NCBI GenBank assembly: GCA_009777485.1
Contig: WRLT01000001.1
Span: forward strand, 186,001-250,000
Length of the DNA stretch: 64,000 nt
Direction of reading: 5' to 3'
From: Bacillota bacterium
GTDB taxonomy: Bacteria > Bacillota > Clostridia > Christensenellales > Pumilibacteraceae
The translations under genes were made by a program, and so were the position numbers. Shown one piece after another: positions 8,501-18,500 of the stretch (position 1 is the stretch's first letter; every line of letters begins with the position of its first letter). The notes beneath the pieces are model-generated. The model was not told the origin of the DNA. It saw only the letters and a program-made list of their open reading frames with translations, and did no database searches.

Positions 8501-11500
8501 CAGTATCAAGCAAATCAAAATTACTGTCATAAATTCTTATTTCTACGTTTACCCCTGCATTGTGAGCTGCCTTGAAAACATATTCGTCATCTGCTGAAAC
8601 AAAGTAATAAACATGATTATTATTTGTTAAAACAACCGAGCCTAAAAATATATCCGTAGGTGCAATTACGAATAAATCGGCTTTGTTTGCTAACACAATC
8701 TTATATTCTTTACCTGTTTCTAAGTACCGAGCATCGCCCGTCATTTCTAAACGATTTAGATATTTATCATATAAAACAAAGGTGTCACTAGCATAAATAT
8801 TGTAATTTCCACTAACTTCTGGAATAAAAGAATAATTTGTTTGCCCTGTATTAATTGCGCTAATTTCAACGGATTCAGTTGCTAAACGAATATAAAGCGT
8901 ACCATAATAACCATTGATAATAGAATCCTTTAGAATAGTTTCTACTATATATGTTTCTCCCGCAATAAGTGAGAAAATAAAACCGTCTAAAGCAGCTTGT
9001 CCTTGTTGACCGTTAATCATGACATCAAATTCATTGCTCTTAAAAATATAATCGCCACTAACGATAGGTGTAAATGTTTGCGTCTTAAATTTTTCAAGCG
9101 CAACAAAAATATCGTTAGGATTTTCAGTCAAGGACGCGTTATAGTGCAAAGCATCATAATTTATTTTAATGATAAATGATGCCGTAGCTTGTTCAATTTC
9201 AACCCAAATGACATAACTTTCGTCAGCATACATAGTTGCAAATAGAGTGTCTCTATTGCTGGATACAAAATTACCACGGCTATCAATAAGCGTAATCTTG
9301 CCATCTGCCGTTATTATATAAGATGCGCTCTCAGACGGCGTGAAACTGAACTCGTTCATTCCATTGGAAAGATTGTATCTTTGCCCCAATATCGCCGTTT
9401 CTCCCATTGAAAATCTAATGTTAGCAATATTGTCATTATTAGTTAAATTTTGCAATCTTAAATAATATTCGTTGTCTCTGTCTAAATAAACAAAGCCTTC
9501 TGAACTACGGGCTATCATATTCCCTTTACCATCTGTTATTTCACATTCAAAGTTTTTTACACTAGAAATTTTAAAACTATATATGCCGCTAATACTCGGT
9601 CTAAACCTCATCAATACCGTTTGCTCAGCTTTTAATGTAGTGTTGTTTTCGACAGATAAACGATTAGACAAGTTGCTTAAAGTTTCTTTGTCCACATATC
9701 GTCGGATTATTACTTCAAATCGCCCAGAATCACTTTCATCTGCATATTGAACACTAATTTTGTATGTTCTATCTTTTATTAAATTAAGGCGCAACTTGCT
9801 TGCACTTACATTTGCGACAACTTGACCGTCAAGCTCAGATTCAACCAAAATAAACTTTTTGTTTAAAGTATTTAAAAGTTCAAACTCATAATTGCCAGTA
9901 GTATCTGGCTCAAATCTAAATTGATTCGTCGCGCCGTTAGGTTGGCAATACGCTGTCTGAACAACATTCTGTACAATGTCTTTTGCTATATTATTGCCCT
10001 TTATTTTTGTAAATGTTTTGCTTTGTCTATTTGATGCTAATTCATAATAACTTCCGTTTTTTATCCAACCACTAAAAAGAGCCCAGTGAGTCGAACTTGT
10101 ATCACGCACTAATGTTAATTCAACAGACGTATTAATTCTTGTGAGATAGTCGCTTTTATAACCAATTTTATAATTACCCGAAACATATTGCCCATTGTTA
10201 AAATTCTTATCCTCATATCCTGTTGATATTAATAGCGGTGTTGTACCCGAACTATGGCGGTCACTACGCAATACTTGGTTTTTAATTAATTTGTTAATGT
10301 CTTCTGGCTTTGTTCTGCGTTCCCCTATTCCGTTTCCATCAATATTATTCTTCACCTGCTGTTCTGCCGAAATACCATAATCCGTTCTTAAAGGTGATTT
10401 TTCATTAGCAAGCTCTTTAACTTCTTTAAAATAGCTTTGTGCCGTAATTCTTAACATTTCATTCGCAGTGAAAAAACCTGTAAATATATTGCCGTATTTG
10501 GGGATCGCGGAAAGTACCTGTTTGATAACAGGCACATAAACCTCACCCCCGCTGCTGCCCCGCACCGTATCGCCTCTTGCCTTGCCCTTATAAAAATAAT
10601 CTGTCTGGGTAATAAATGCGCCTTTGTCCAAGACTTCCATTTCTTGCGTTGTAGCCGCATAAGGATTTCTAACCGCCATATAACTCGGATCCGAAATGTT
10701 TTTATCCGTCTCATTTGAAAGCTCTATTGCAAAAGAAACATCTGTTATATTTATATTGCCTTTTCTGTCACTAGTTAAATTAAAAGTCACAATATCTAAG
10801 TGAGACGCAAACCCTCTGCCGTGCGATGGGGTCCGCCATCGCCCGTCTTTTTTAACATAGGTTTGATAGGTAGCTTGAAACAGAGGATTAACTTTTGTTT
10901 CTATGGTACCAATTTCCCATTCTATTGTATTTACAATTTCGAACATAAAAACATGGCTTTCGAACGCACCCATGTAATCTGTTACGTTAATATCCACCCC
11001 TCGAATCATGCAATAATTAACCACAGGACGCGTTTCGATATAATACCCATACCGTTGACCCATGTAAAAGTTTGAACCTGTTTTTAAAAATAATTCTTGG
11101 TCAATAATATAAATAATGTAATTATTATAGATAATGAAACCATAACCGTTTGTACTGTTGCCATCGCGTCCGCTATGCATATGCATTTTTTTGTATTCGT
11201 CTATAGAGAATTTGGACAGATTGCCGTATGTTCTATAATCCGTAAAAAATTCAGCGTGCTTATCAGGTTCTATACTGTCAAAATAAGGATCATCTATATA
11301 ACGCGGCGTCATATCGTAATTCATGCGTTCAAATTCAAACTGCGCGGACAAGCTTGTCATGATTCGGCGCTCAGTATCCACTTCGGGTTCGTTGGCATTT
11401 AAAAAGCTGTAAATATGCGCGTATACTGGTTGCGGACATTCAGCGTAAACGACATAAAGCGTCTTAGTTTCTTCGACTGCATATTGAACCTCGAAAATGT

Positions 11501-11822
11501 CTCTTCCTTCCACATCTTTATTTAAGCGCACCAAAACAATATTTTCGACATATTCCTCTAAATCCGCGACGTAAGCACTTTTAAACTCGGTTTCATGTAA
11601 ATAATACGTATAGTTAGGCAACTCGAACCGTAAATCCTTATTCGCACCCACAAAAATATTGCCAGCTTTGTTTATCGAAACGGCTTCGGCCTCGACATAC
11701 ACGGTAGTAAAATCCGTCGTGTCTATTTTTGCCGACGCAACGCCCAATACCGAAAACATCAAAGCAATAATCAAGCTTATGCAAAGAATAAAACCGAAAA
11801 GATTTTTCTTGTTGTTTTTCAT
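5598..11822 (-). CDS. Giant secreted protein with about 11 PPC-like repeats
   Basis: 2074 residues, start supported by AAGGAG 6 bases upstream. A signal peptide covers residues 1-31 (ends GVASA). Residues 32-630 are unique and Tyr/Asn-rich. From about 635 to 1500 there are some 11 repeats of 80-90 residues, each opening with a form of F-x-P-x-x-SGxY (for example FTFTPAVSGDYLL, YSFIPEVSGNYNI) and closing with Y-x-I/V-x-V. This resembles the bacterial pre-peptidase C-terminal (PPC) fold. Ig-like segments follow (1530-1780), then a GGNGTSADPWRIG motif near 1870, an InlB-type repeat containing seven Asp, and a C-terminal beta domain. No LPxTG is seen, so it is secreted or bound non-covalently. 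It is co-transcribed with the lipoprotein gene 15 bases upstream. It is AT-rich compared with core genes. Confidence 0.9.
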   Translation of the reverse strand: MKNNKKNLFGFILCISLIIALMFSVLGVASAKIDTTDFTTVYVEAEAVSINKAGNIFVGANKDLRFELPNYTYYLHETEFKSAYVADLEEYVENIVLVRLNKDVEGRDIFEVQYAVEETKTLYVVYAECPQPVYAHIYSFLNANEPEVDTERRIMTSLSAQFEFERMNYDMTPRYIDDPYFDSIEPDKHAEFFTDYRTYGNLSKFSIDEYKKMHMHSGRDGNSTNGYGFIIYNNYIIYIIDQELFLKTGSNFYMGQRYGYYIETRPVVNYCMIRGVDINVTDYMGAFESHVFMFEIVNTIEWEIGTIETKVNPLFQATYQTYVKKDGRWRTPSHGRGFASHLDIVTFNLTSDRKGNINITDVSFAIELSNETDKNISDPSYMAVRNPYAATTQEMEVLDKGAFITQTDYFYKGKARGDTVRGSSGGEVYVPVIKQVLSAIPKYGNIFTGFFTANEMLRITAQSYFKEVKELANEKSPLRTDYGISAEQQVKNNIDGNGIGERRTKPEDINKLIKNQVLRSDRHSSGTTPLLISTGYEDKNFNNGQYVSGNYKIGYKSDYLTRINTSVELTLVRDTSSTHWALFSGWIKNGSYYELASNRQSKTFTKIKGNNIAKDIVQNVVQTAYCQPNGATNQFRFEPDTTGNYEFELLNTLNKKFILVESELDGQVVANVSASKLRLNLIKDRTYKISVQYADESDSGRFEVIIRRYVDKETLSNLSNRLSVENNTTLKAEQTVLMRFRPSISGIYSFKISSVKNFECEITDGKGNMIARSSEGFVYLDRDNEYYLRLQNLTNNDNIANIRFSMGETAILGQRYNLSNGMNEFSFTPSESASYIITADGKITLIDSRGNFVSSNRDTLFATMYADESYVIWVEIEQATASFIIKINYDALHYNASLTENPNDIFVALEKFKTQTFTPIVSGDYIFKSNEFDVMINGQQGQAALDGFIFSLIAGETYIVETILKDSIINGYYGTLYIRLATESVEISAINTGQTNYSFIPEVSGNYNIYASDTFVLYDKYLNRLEMTGDARYLETGKEYKIVLANKADLFVIAPTDIFLGSVVLTNNNHVYYFVSADDEYVFKAAHNAGVNVEIRIYDSNFDLLDTAIVGSNYFSQIVKSLPSGAYFIEIICSGIVEFGVDVKYTAITFNDTVLISLLQEESKFFTFTPTISTYYKIDAIGISIFVDGDLYTQPLLLQAGTRYEIMAVNNQSAMANSSLMLTLDAKDVALNANFVEAERLYEISSVSSVLYQITANSGRVTLYDSNLNIVITSSADTLYYLFSNDVVYYIGFELACSSFILSASTTTAIIANESTAIVQDFYYSFTPKITGNYNVDLSLYEYELLDSNYNQIIGGFGGRLEANHTYFIKALSSTTIKISFDTTILAVSNGMVLTANSSLTNYSLTPARTENLRIIPTGGNAVIRIYDSSFNLQRTSSAGLPVDFIFERGNIYYIQITNATRIQAIRLNTNSIVEGASISGTSFSNEDSYFTFTPAVSGDYLLRGTGLSATFHTLFDGTFSSEVSISSLLANVVYYVKVEGTTNFSFQIVKPITSRELRSPTGLVANDGIFRLTNTTQQTINFELNYFPVRDYHTNTREFIYKIDTHYIFSTTGVVTLRNLTTIPQNYFVSFVAYIDGISVSFSFNVNIPVDNILLSTTSSNNTFARSNTGTVSQIIQPINRTDGIFNVTYIVESGGANLESLNAHTGVFKIASHAEPSSIRNYVTRVFAYLNGVKTTFFIDIRVADFVYEPTIDDNNFRINWVTSTSGFGNMRLLIADSGGTRHDVIYSILRSSYELSLITVSLTPRQLTLTYTATFNIGLDNQFIIQRTINIHSHFAGGNGTSADPWRIGNERHFKNLKTSNIGWLGSGAVHVNYTIPVVLLERNGGTGDRAVPRNIPTLNATISVPQRNGFKFLGYFSAATDDDDDDDAQQYCHANGNRTELSLADAPSMLFARWERDYQHLTIKPYQNRTGTSGLRKYYVEMTNPNPYPVKIAYNSKLAHDSDAKNWTNLKDIEYIAQLASGATSRVIIQENWTATSITVRIEGENGKKYVTYSNNLTSSTFGNIRYHTF
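6031..6051. repeat. TCA x7 trinucleotide microsatellite inside the giant gene
   Basis: Seven perfect copies of TCA, read on the minus strand as seven Asp codons within the C-terminal InlB-like repeat. Changes in copy number would keep the frame and alter a negatively charged, possibly calcium-binding, loop. Confidence 0.9.
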
Positions 11823-11837
11823 ATGCCTCTCCTTTTT

Positions 11838-12425
11838 TTAATAAGTTATAGAATCTCTGTAAAACTGGAATGCTACTGCAAAGTGGTTTAAGGAATAAAA
11901 TCCTGTATCTGTATCTGCCCCAAATGAAATTATATGCGGGCGATTAAAAGATATTTCTGGCGACCAATAGTGAAATGTCCATTGTTTTCTTAATCCATTG
12001 GAAAAATTCGTAGAGTCTGATTGGTTAAGCCTAAAAGTAAATTTATAACCTGGTCCACCGCCTAAGCTTACATAAGACAATATTTCATCGCGCGTACCTG
12101 TGAATTGAACACTATGCGGATTGAAAATAATTTCCTTGCCTACGTAATCTAAAATTTCTTTTGCAAATAAATAATGCTTTTCTCGTTCGGGGTCTAAGGT
12201 ATTATTTAAAATTGCCATAATGTCCGCGCCACCTATATCAAAAGTCGCGCCCCGATAGTAAGCATTAAACCAACCAAAAACATATTCTCCGTATGCGTCT
12301 GGATACGTTTCATATGGGTCAGGCTTGTTTTCCTCGCAACCTGCAAATCCTAATACAAAAACAGCCATCATTAAAACCGCAAAAATACAAAAAAATCTCC
12401 TCATATTTTTAGAAACGCTACTCAT
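11838..12425 (-). CDS. Lipoprotein of unknown function
   Basis: 195 residues from an ATG at 12425. A longer in-frame start at 12461 exists, but the -10 box (12433-12438) lies inside that extension, so the shorter start is preferred. A signal peptide ends at the lipobox FAGC, so the protein is lipid-anchored outside the membrane. The mature part has Tyr/Phe-rich strands (YVFGWFNAYYRG, YKFTFRLNQ, QWTFHYW) and no known domain. It lies between the two giant surface-protein genes on the same strand and may anchor or assemble them. The ATG follows the -10 box by 7 bases without a ribosome binding site, suggesting a leaderless mRNA. Confidence 0.8.
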   Translation of the reverse strand: MSSVSKNMRRFFCIFAVLMMAVFVLGFAGCEENKPDPYETYPDAYGEYVFGWFNAYYRGATFDIGGADIMAILNNTLDPEREKHYLFAKEILDYVGKEIIFNPHSVQFTGTRDEILSYVSLGGGPGYKFTFRLNQSDSTNFSNGLRKQWTFHYWSPEISFNRPHIISFGADTDTGFYSLNHFAVAFQFYRDSITY

Positions 12426-12432
12426 ATTTATA

Positions 12433-12461
12433 AGTATATCATATCTTTTTTTATAATGCAA
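12433..12461 (-). promoter_or_regulatory. Promoter giving a leaderless start for the lipoprotein gene
   Basis: On the minus strand TTGCAT (12456-12461), 17 bases, TATACT (12433-12438), then 7 bases to the ATG at 12425. No ribosome binding site lies between. Confidence 0.6.
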
Positions 12462-12504
12462 TCAATTTTTACAAATTTTTCATTTTTCTCCATTATTATT
12501 TCTA

Positions 12505-15500
12505 TTATTTTATAACAAATGTCGCTGCCCCGTCAATCGTTATTATTATTGCGCCTGATTCAAAATAATAATTTATATCGAAATTGAATATTAGCGAACC
12601 AAAAAAAACAATTTCCGAAATGTTGTTAATATCCTTATGCAAAGGCTTATCAGCCTGCATAACTAATTCACCATTAAAGTCAATATGATTATCCTCGTCA
12701 TAAATAAAATAATAATCTTCGCCGTCAACCTCAACAAGTAAAAGTATTTCGTTGTCTTCTTTTTCCACGTCAATCTCTAACAAATAACTGCTGCCATAAT
12801 TATCAGCAATTAAAACTTGAATATAATAGCGATTAGAATATACATCAAACAAAATAAATGCGGTTATTGAACTTACAAGTAATTCGTTTTCATCAAAAAA
12901 TTTAAACTCTGCGGAATTTATAAACAGCGTGATGCTGTCATCTTTGATTCCAGCAAATAGTTTGTAGTTTTTATTATATATTATATCGTCAAACCAGAAA
13001 TCACGCTCAAAATAAATAAACTCGTGTCCGTTTTCGTTAATCATAAATACTGGCGCACCGTAATATTCTTCCAAAATAATAATGGTTACTCTAATTAAAT
13101 ACGACGTGGTAATTCCCGACACGGCTTTGAGGCTAAACGGAATTTGAATCTCTATTGTTCCGTTTAATGTATATAAGTATTCCATATCATAGTATAAGCC
13201 ATAATCTCCATTTCTAAGAATAACAAAATCAAATGTAGAATTTAATACCGTCAAAGCGTGTGTTTCAACACGGATAAATAAATATGTATCGTATTCAAAA
13301 TAATTTTTATCGTATTCATATTCAAAGGTAAAAGTATTTGCATGATTAACAATGCTCTCCCCCATTACGTAAACATTCGCGGCAAGGTCATTATTAAAGA
13401 GCAGCACACGGAAACTATAAACTTGAATCAAATAACAAAATACATTTACATTAAACCCTACTGTCAAGCCATTATGCGTGATTGCAGAATGTCTAATCTG
13501 CAAATCATGTTCAATAAGTGCGTTTGTAAACGGATAAGATAGCAACGATTGATTTAGTTGATTTAAATTATTAATACGGACTATAAAGTCGTCTCCTGTT
13601 TTACCGTATGCAATGCCATTGTAAAATATTTGATTAAAATTTAACGCATTAACAACTAATACATTATAATCATCTAACGAATAACCAGATAATAGTTCAA
13701 ATTGAATATCATTAATTTGATTGTCGGGTTGAAGCACCAAGTAAACAGTGTTATTATCAATGCGAAATTTATCGCTTTCTATTCCCGTTATTGCAACAAT
13801 TACTTCACTTAAAGGTTTCGGCGGCAAACCAATATTAAAGCGCACAAAGACTGAGCCAATCAATATTTCATCATAGATAACTACAATTTCTATATAAACT
13901 ATAAATTCGCTTTGCATCCCGACAACTAAAATAAAATTGATATCCGAATTATTTACTCCGCTAATAACAAGCTTGTCGGTGGAAATTACAAAACCTACGG
14001 GAAATGAATGCTCATAATTAATAATCGTTATGCCATCATAAGTTAATACATCAATATAACTCGCAGCCGTGTATAAATTATAAATAATTAAGTCATATTC
14101 GTAAGATTCGCCGTTGATATAATATACGGCTTGCACAATATTTTTGCCGTATAATAAATCAAAACCATTCACAATAAAACCATTTTGTAAATATTGCGAA
14201 CTAAAGCCCAAAAACTGCGAAAAATCAAATATGTCAGCATACGTAACAAGGGTTAGATTAGAGAAAACAAACGTATTGTTATTTGTCAAATATACGGCTT
14301 TATTGTTAAGATAAATCACAGATAAAATATCACGAAGCGGCGGACGATAAACGGCCGTGATTGTAATATTCTTACGCCCAAGCTCATAATTGTTTGAACG
14401 GAGTAATATGCGAATTAAAAATTCATTATCACCTCTAAAAAGTCGCGCATCAGTCACCGCTTCTGTATTCTGTTCAATTCGAATATAACTATCCAAAGCC
14501 GTTATGCCGCTGTAATGTACAGATATAAAATCTTCTATGTTGAATGTACTTCCTAATAAATGTTCAATTATCACCGTTTGTTTTTCTATCGTAATTATGG
14601 CAGAACCTATATGTTGATTTGTAACATTAACCCAAAAATCTGAAGTAAAATATATTACGCTTGTAATTCTGTCCCTAATTTGAATACTTATGCGATGCTG
14701 TCCATGAGAAACTTCTGCAACAATACACTGCTCGTTGTTTACAAAAAATCTAACTTCGCAGTCATTTTCATTTATACCGAAATAATTAATTTGTTCAACA
14801 AAGCTATCAAGCGTTAACTCGATAGATGTAGCTTCTGTGAATATATGTGTATGTTGCGGGAGTAAATCTATCGTTACCCTTTTAAAAATGTGAACTCGGA
14901 CTTGAATTACTTCCTCAATAATGCCGAACAAACCGCTTAGACTTATGTGCAATTCGTATGTTTTATCAGTATTCGCAAAGAAATAGTTTGCGTTCACTAC
15001 GTCGCTGTTCATGCGTAATTCAAGCGTATAATCCATGCCGTTATCTACAATCGAAAAAAGCTCGGCAAGATTGAAACTGTCGCCGCTTGCGCTTAGGATA
15101 TAGTAGTCAAAGCTGTTGCCTGCTGTTAAAATTAGCGGTAAGTTTTCGGCGGCGGAGTTGTCTGTTTCAAAATGAACAACCGTAGGCGGTGCGGTTTTAT
15201 TAGTTTTTGCCCAATCAATTCCTTGTACAACTGCGGCACTGGTATTTGCAACATAAATATCTGCTAGATTAATGCAGTTGAGAAACGCGTCTGCTCCAAT
15301 CGTAACAACCGTTGACGGAATATATATTGTTCGCAAGACCGCATTATTAGAAAATCCATTTTGCGCAATCGCCGTCACAGGCTTGCCCCTGTACTCGGAG
15401 GGTATATTAAGAATATTGAGCATTTCGTTAACACTGCCAAAAACTATATAACCGTCGCCTGTTTCGTTAAGCGTGAAACTTAGGCCGCGAGCGCGCCATA

Positions 15501-18500
15501 AAGCATAAAAAGTTGTGGCGGCGGTTGCGATGTACGGAAACTGTACGGGTATAGTGAATGCGGCGTCTAAGAACCAACCCTCAAATATAAAGCCACTCTT
15601 TGCCGTAAAAGGGCTTGCAGGTATCGAAAAGGCTGTTGTATCGGGTACGGCAAGACCGCCGCCCGTAACGAATGTAACAGGATAGAACAGCGCAATTTGC
15701 ACCACTTCTTCCATTTGATTAAACGTGTAATTATGTGTGTCGAAGGGGGTGAAAATTACGTTAAAGGCATCCGCTGAAACAGGCGTATGACTTGCGTTTT
15801 CCCATGCAAAAGTGCCGAAAACGGTTGAGCCGCCGACTAAGGCCGACGCAGATAACGGTTGACCGAACTGTATATTTGAAGCTAACGGAAAGTTGACTTG
15901 CACTTCTGCTCTGTTAACCGTAATAGGGATTACTGCAAATAAAGCAATCCCCGAATAGTTGTAATTGACCGTATCGCGCGGAGTAAAAAACATAAGAAAC
16001 CCGCTGTTGTTTACATCGGGCATTTCCGCATGATTATCCCAAACAAATATGCCATCGCCCTCGCCGCCTGTTAAAACGCTTTCAAATAAATATTGTCCGT
16101 ATGTTATGTTGGATGCGGACGGAAACACAACGGGTTGCGGCGTTCCTTGTAACACGGTAACATTTATGCGGATTTCTGCCGACCTGTAATTCTGCGTTTG
16201 CGGAACACTTATTAAGATATTATTATATGTGCCTGTGGTTACTAAAAACTGCGTAGAAAATACAGGCTGCGTTTCATCGTGGTTAAGGCTTGCCGTTATA
16301 CTATGCGGTGTGCCGTCATAAACAAACGTGTTAGCCGTAGTGTTGGTTATTACCGAATCAGCGCGCTCTATGAACAGCGTCCTATAAACCGTTGCGGCAT
16401 TATAGTTTGTATCGCCTGCAAAGCTTATTCTTACATCATACATTCCTGCGTTTATAGGCTGCGAGCTTGTAAAATTATTTGCGCCGCTTAAGCTGTATAA
16501 CACCTCTAAGGTCTTAGCGGGCGTAGCAATCGGTGTGTTAATTTCATGCGCAAAGGTATTAAAAACCGCACTTTTATCCTCTGCGGTTATCGCGATATCG
16601 GCTTTGTTAATTCTGAATTTGCCTACACCGTTTACTAGGGTGAGATTAAAATTGTTATCAATATAATGCAGGTCTATTATATCGTAATCGTCTGCGTCCT
16701 CTCCTAAAACTCTTGTAAACGTAAGGCTTATGTAATCGCTTGTTTGTGCGTGATAATAAAGGTACGAAAGGTTATCTGCTTCCCCGAATACCTTTGAAAA
16801 CTGCGGCGGGGTTATATTAACCGATTTAGGAGTTATTTCGGCATCAAACTCTAAATAACCATAGAAAGAGCGGTAACCGATTTTTTCCACATAGTAACGA
16901 ACTGTTAAAACGGTTGCGCCGACATCTTTGCTTTCAAAGCCCGCTTGTATAATGGTAACCGTAACCTCTTCGCCGACTATCTCATTTTCTACGGTAAAAT
17001 GCGTGGTTCGGTCAAATACATAGGTTGAATCAAAGCTTGTAGTTCCGTCATAGGTTTTTTGGTATGAAAGCCCGCTGACTTTGTTAATCTCAACTTCGCG
17101 CGGCACAATCTCAAACTTTGCCGCTCCGCTACCCGAAACCAACGAAACCGAATAATTGAGATTTGCAGTTGAAACCCCTGTAATGTCGTATACATCAACT
17201 GCGCTACCTACACTCCTAGTAAATGTAACGATTATGGTTATAGCTAAATCTTCGTCGGTTACTTCTTGTGTCAAGTAATCGGCATCTCCGTATTGTTGAA
17301 TAAATTCATTAGGCGTTACGGCGAGATTTTTAGGCGTAATCGAGGCGTTAAAAACTATGCTTTCCGCGCTTAAATCATAGTTTGCGGATAATAAACTTAT
17401 ATGGACAATAGCAGACGTGGCTGAAATAAACCGCGAGTTGTAAACTATTTCCGTTACCGTAATGTCAATTTCATCTCCGAACACCGTATTAGTAATTTCA
17501 TAGTCCGTACCTTTTAACAACGCATTCGTGCCGACCTCAGAATTGTTAAAGGTTTTTGTTAAACTGGATAACGGGTTAACGGTTACCGTCCGTTTTGTTA
17601 TTTGAAATTTTTCCGCACCGTCCACGATATGGATTAAGAAATTTGTATTATCGGTAATTCCGTTTATAATATCATAGCTGCCCACGTTAAAACCGCTTTG
17701 CCTTGTTAAGGTGATTTGCAGCAATTCGTCCGTGAAATTGTCAAAATAGCTTGCGTCTAATATATCCGAATCGCCATAGATTTTAGTTATACTAGCGGGC
17801 GTATAATCTATTATTCTTGGCGTTATGCTTGCGGCTATTTCAAACACTCCTGCGGATATTACGTAATTGTGCGCGTCCAATCCTGTCAACACAGCACTAA
17901 ATGAAACGATTAGTCTGTTGGTTGAGATAACCTCATTAGAATTAAAGTGAGCGGCCGTTATAGTTATATCCAACAAGCTGCCGTTAACTAGGTTTTCAAA
18001 TTCGTAATGCTGATTTAATAATAACTGAATATCGCTTAGACTCGTTCCGTCATAAGCTTTTGACACCAAAACATCTTTTGCCGCTACCGTAAGTAAGCGC
18101 GGCATAATTTCAAATTTTCCGATTCCGCTCCCTGCTGGCAGCACCAATACATAGTTTGGGTTTTCGCTGACGGCACTTGTAATATTATATGTATTCACGT
18201 CCTCGCCGAGCGTTCTTTCAAAACGGGCATTAAATAGGTTGTTTAACTCTACGTCTAAGACACTTTGTGCTAAATTATCCGTTTCGCCAAACTGTTTGGC
18301 AAAACTATTCGGAATAACCGTTATACTTTTAGGTAAAATCCTAGCCGTAATATCTAGCGTTCTGTTTTCCAAAACATACACACTGCTGTTAATTAAATCA
18401 GAAAATTCAACTACAACCTTAGACACCGCATTAACGGTTTTATAATCAAATTTTGCGTTAAGCATATCTACCGCCGCGTCATGCCCAAAGACTAAATTAT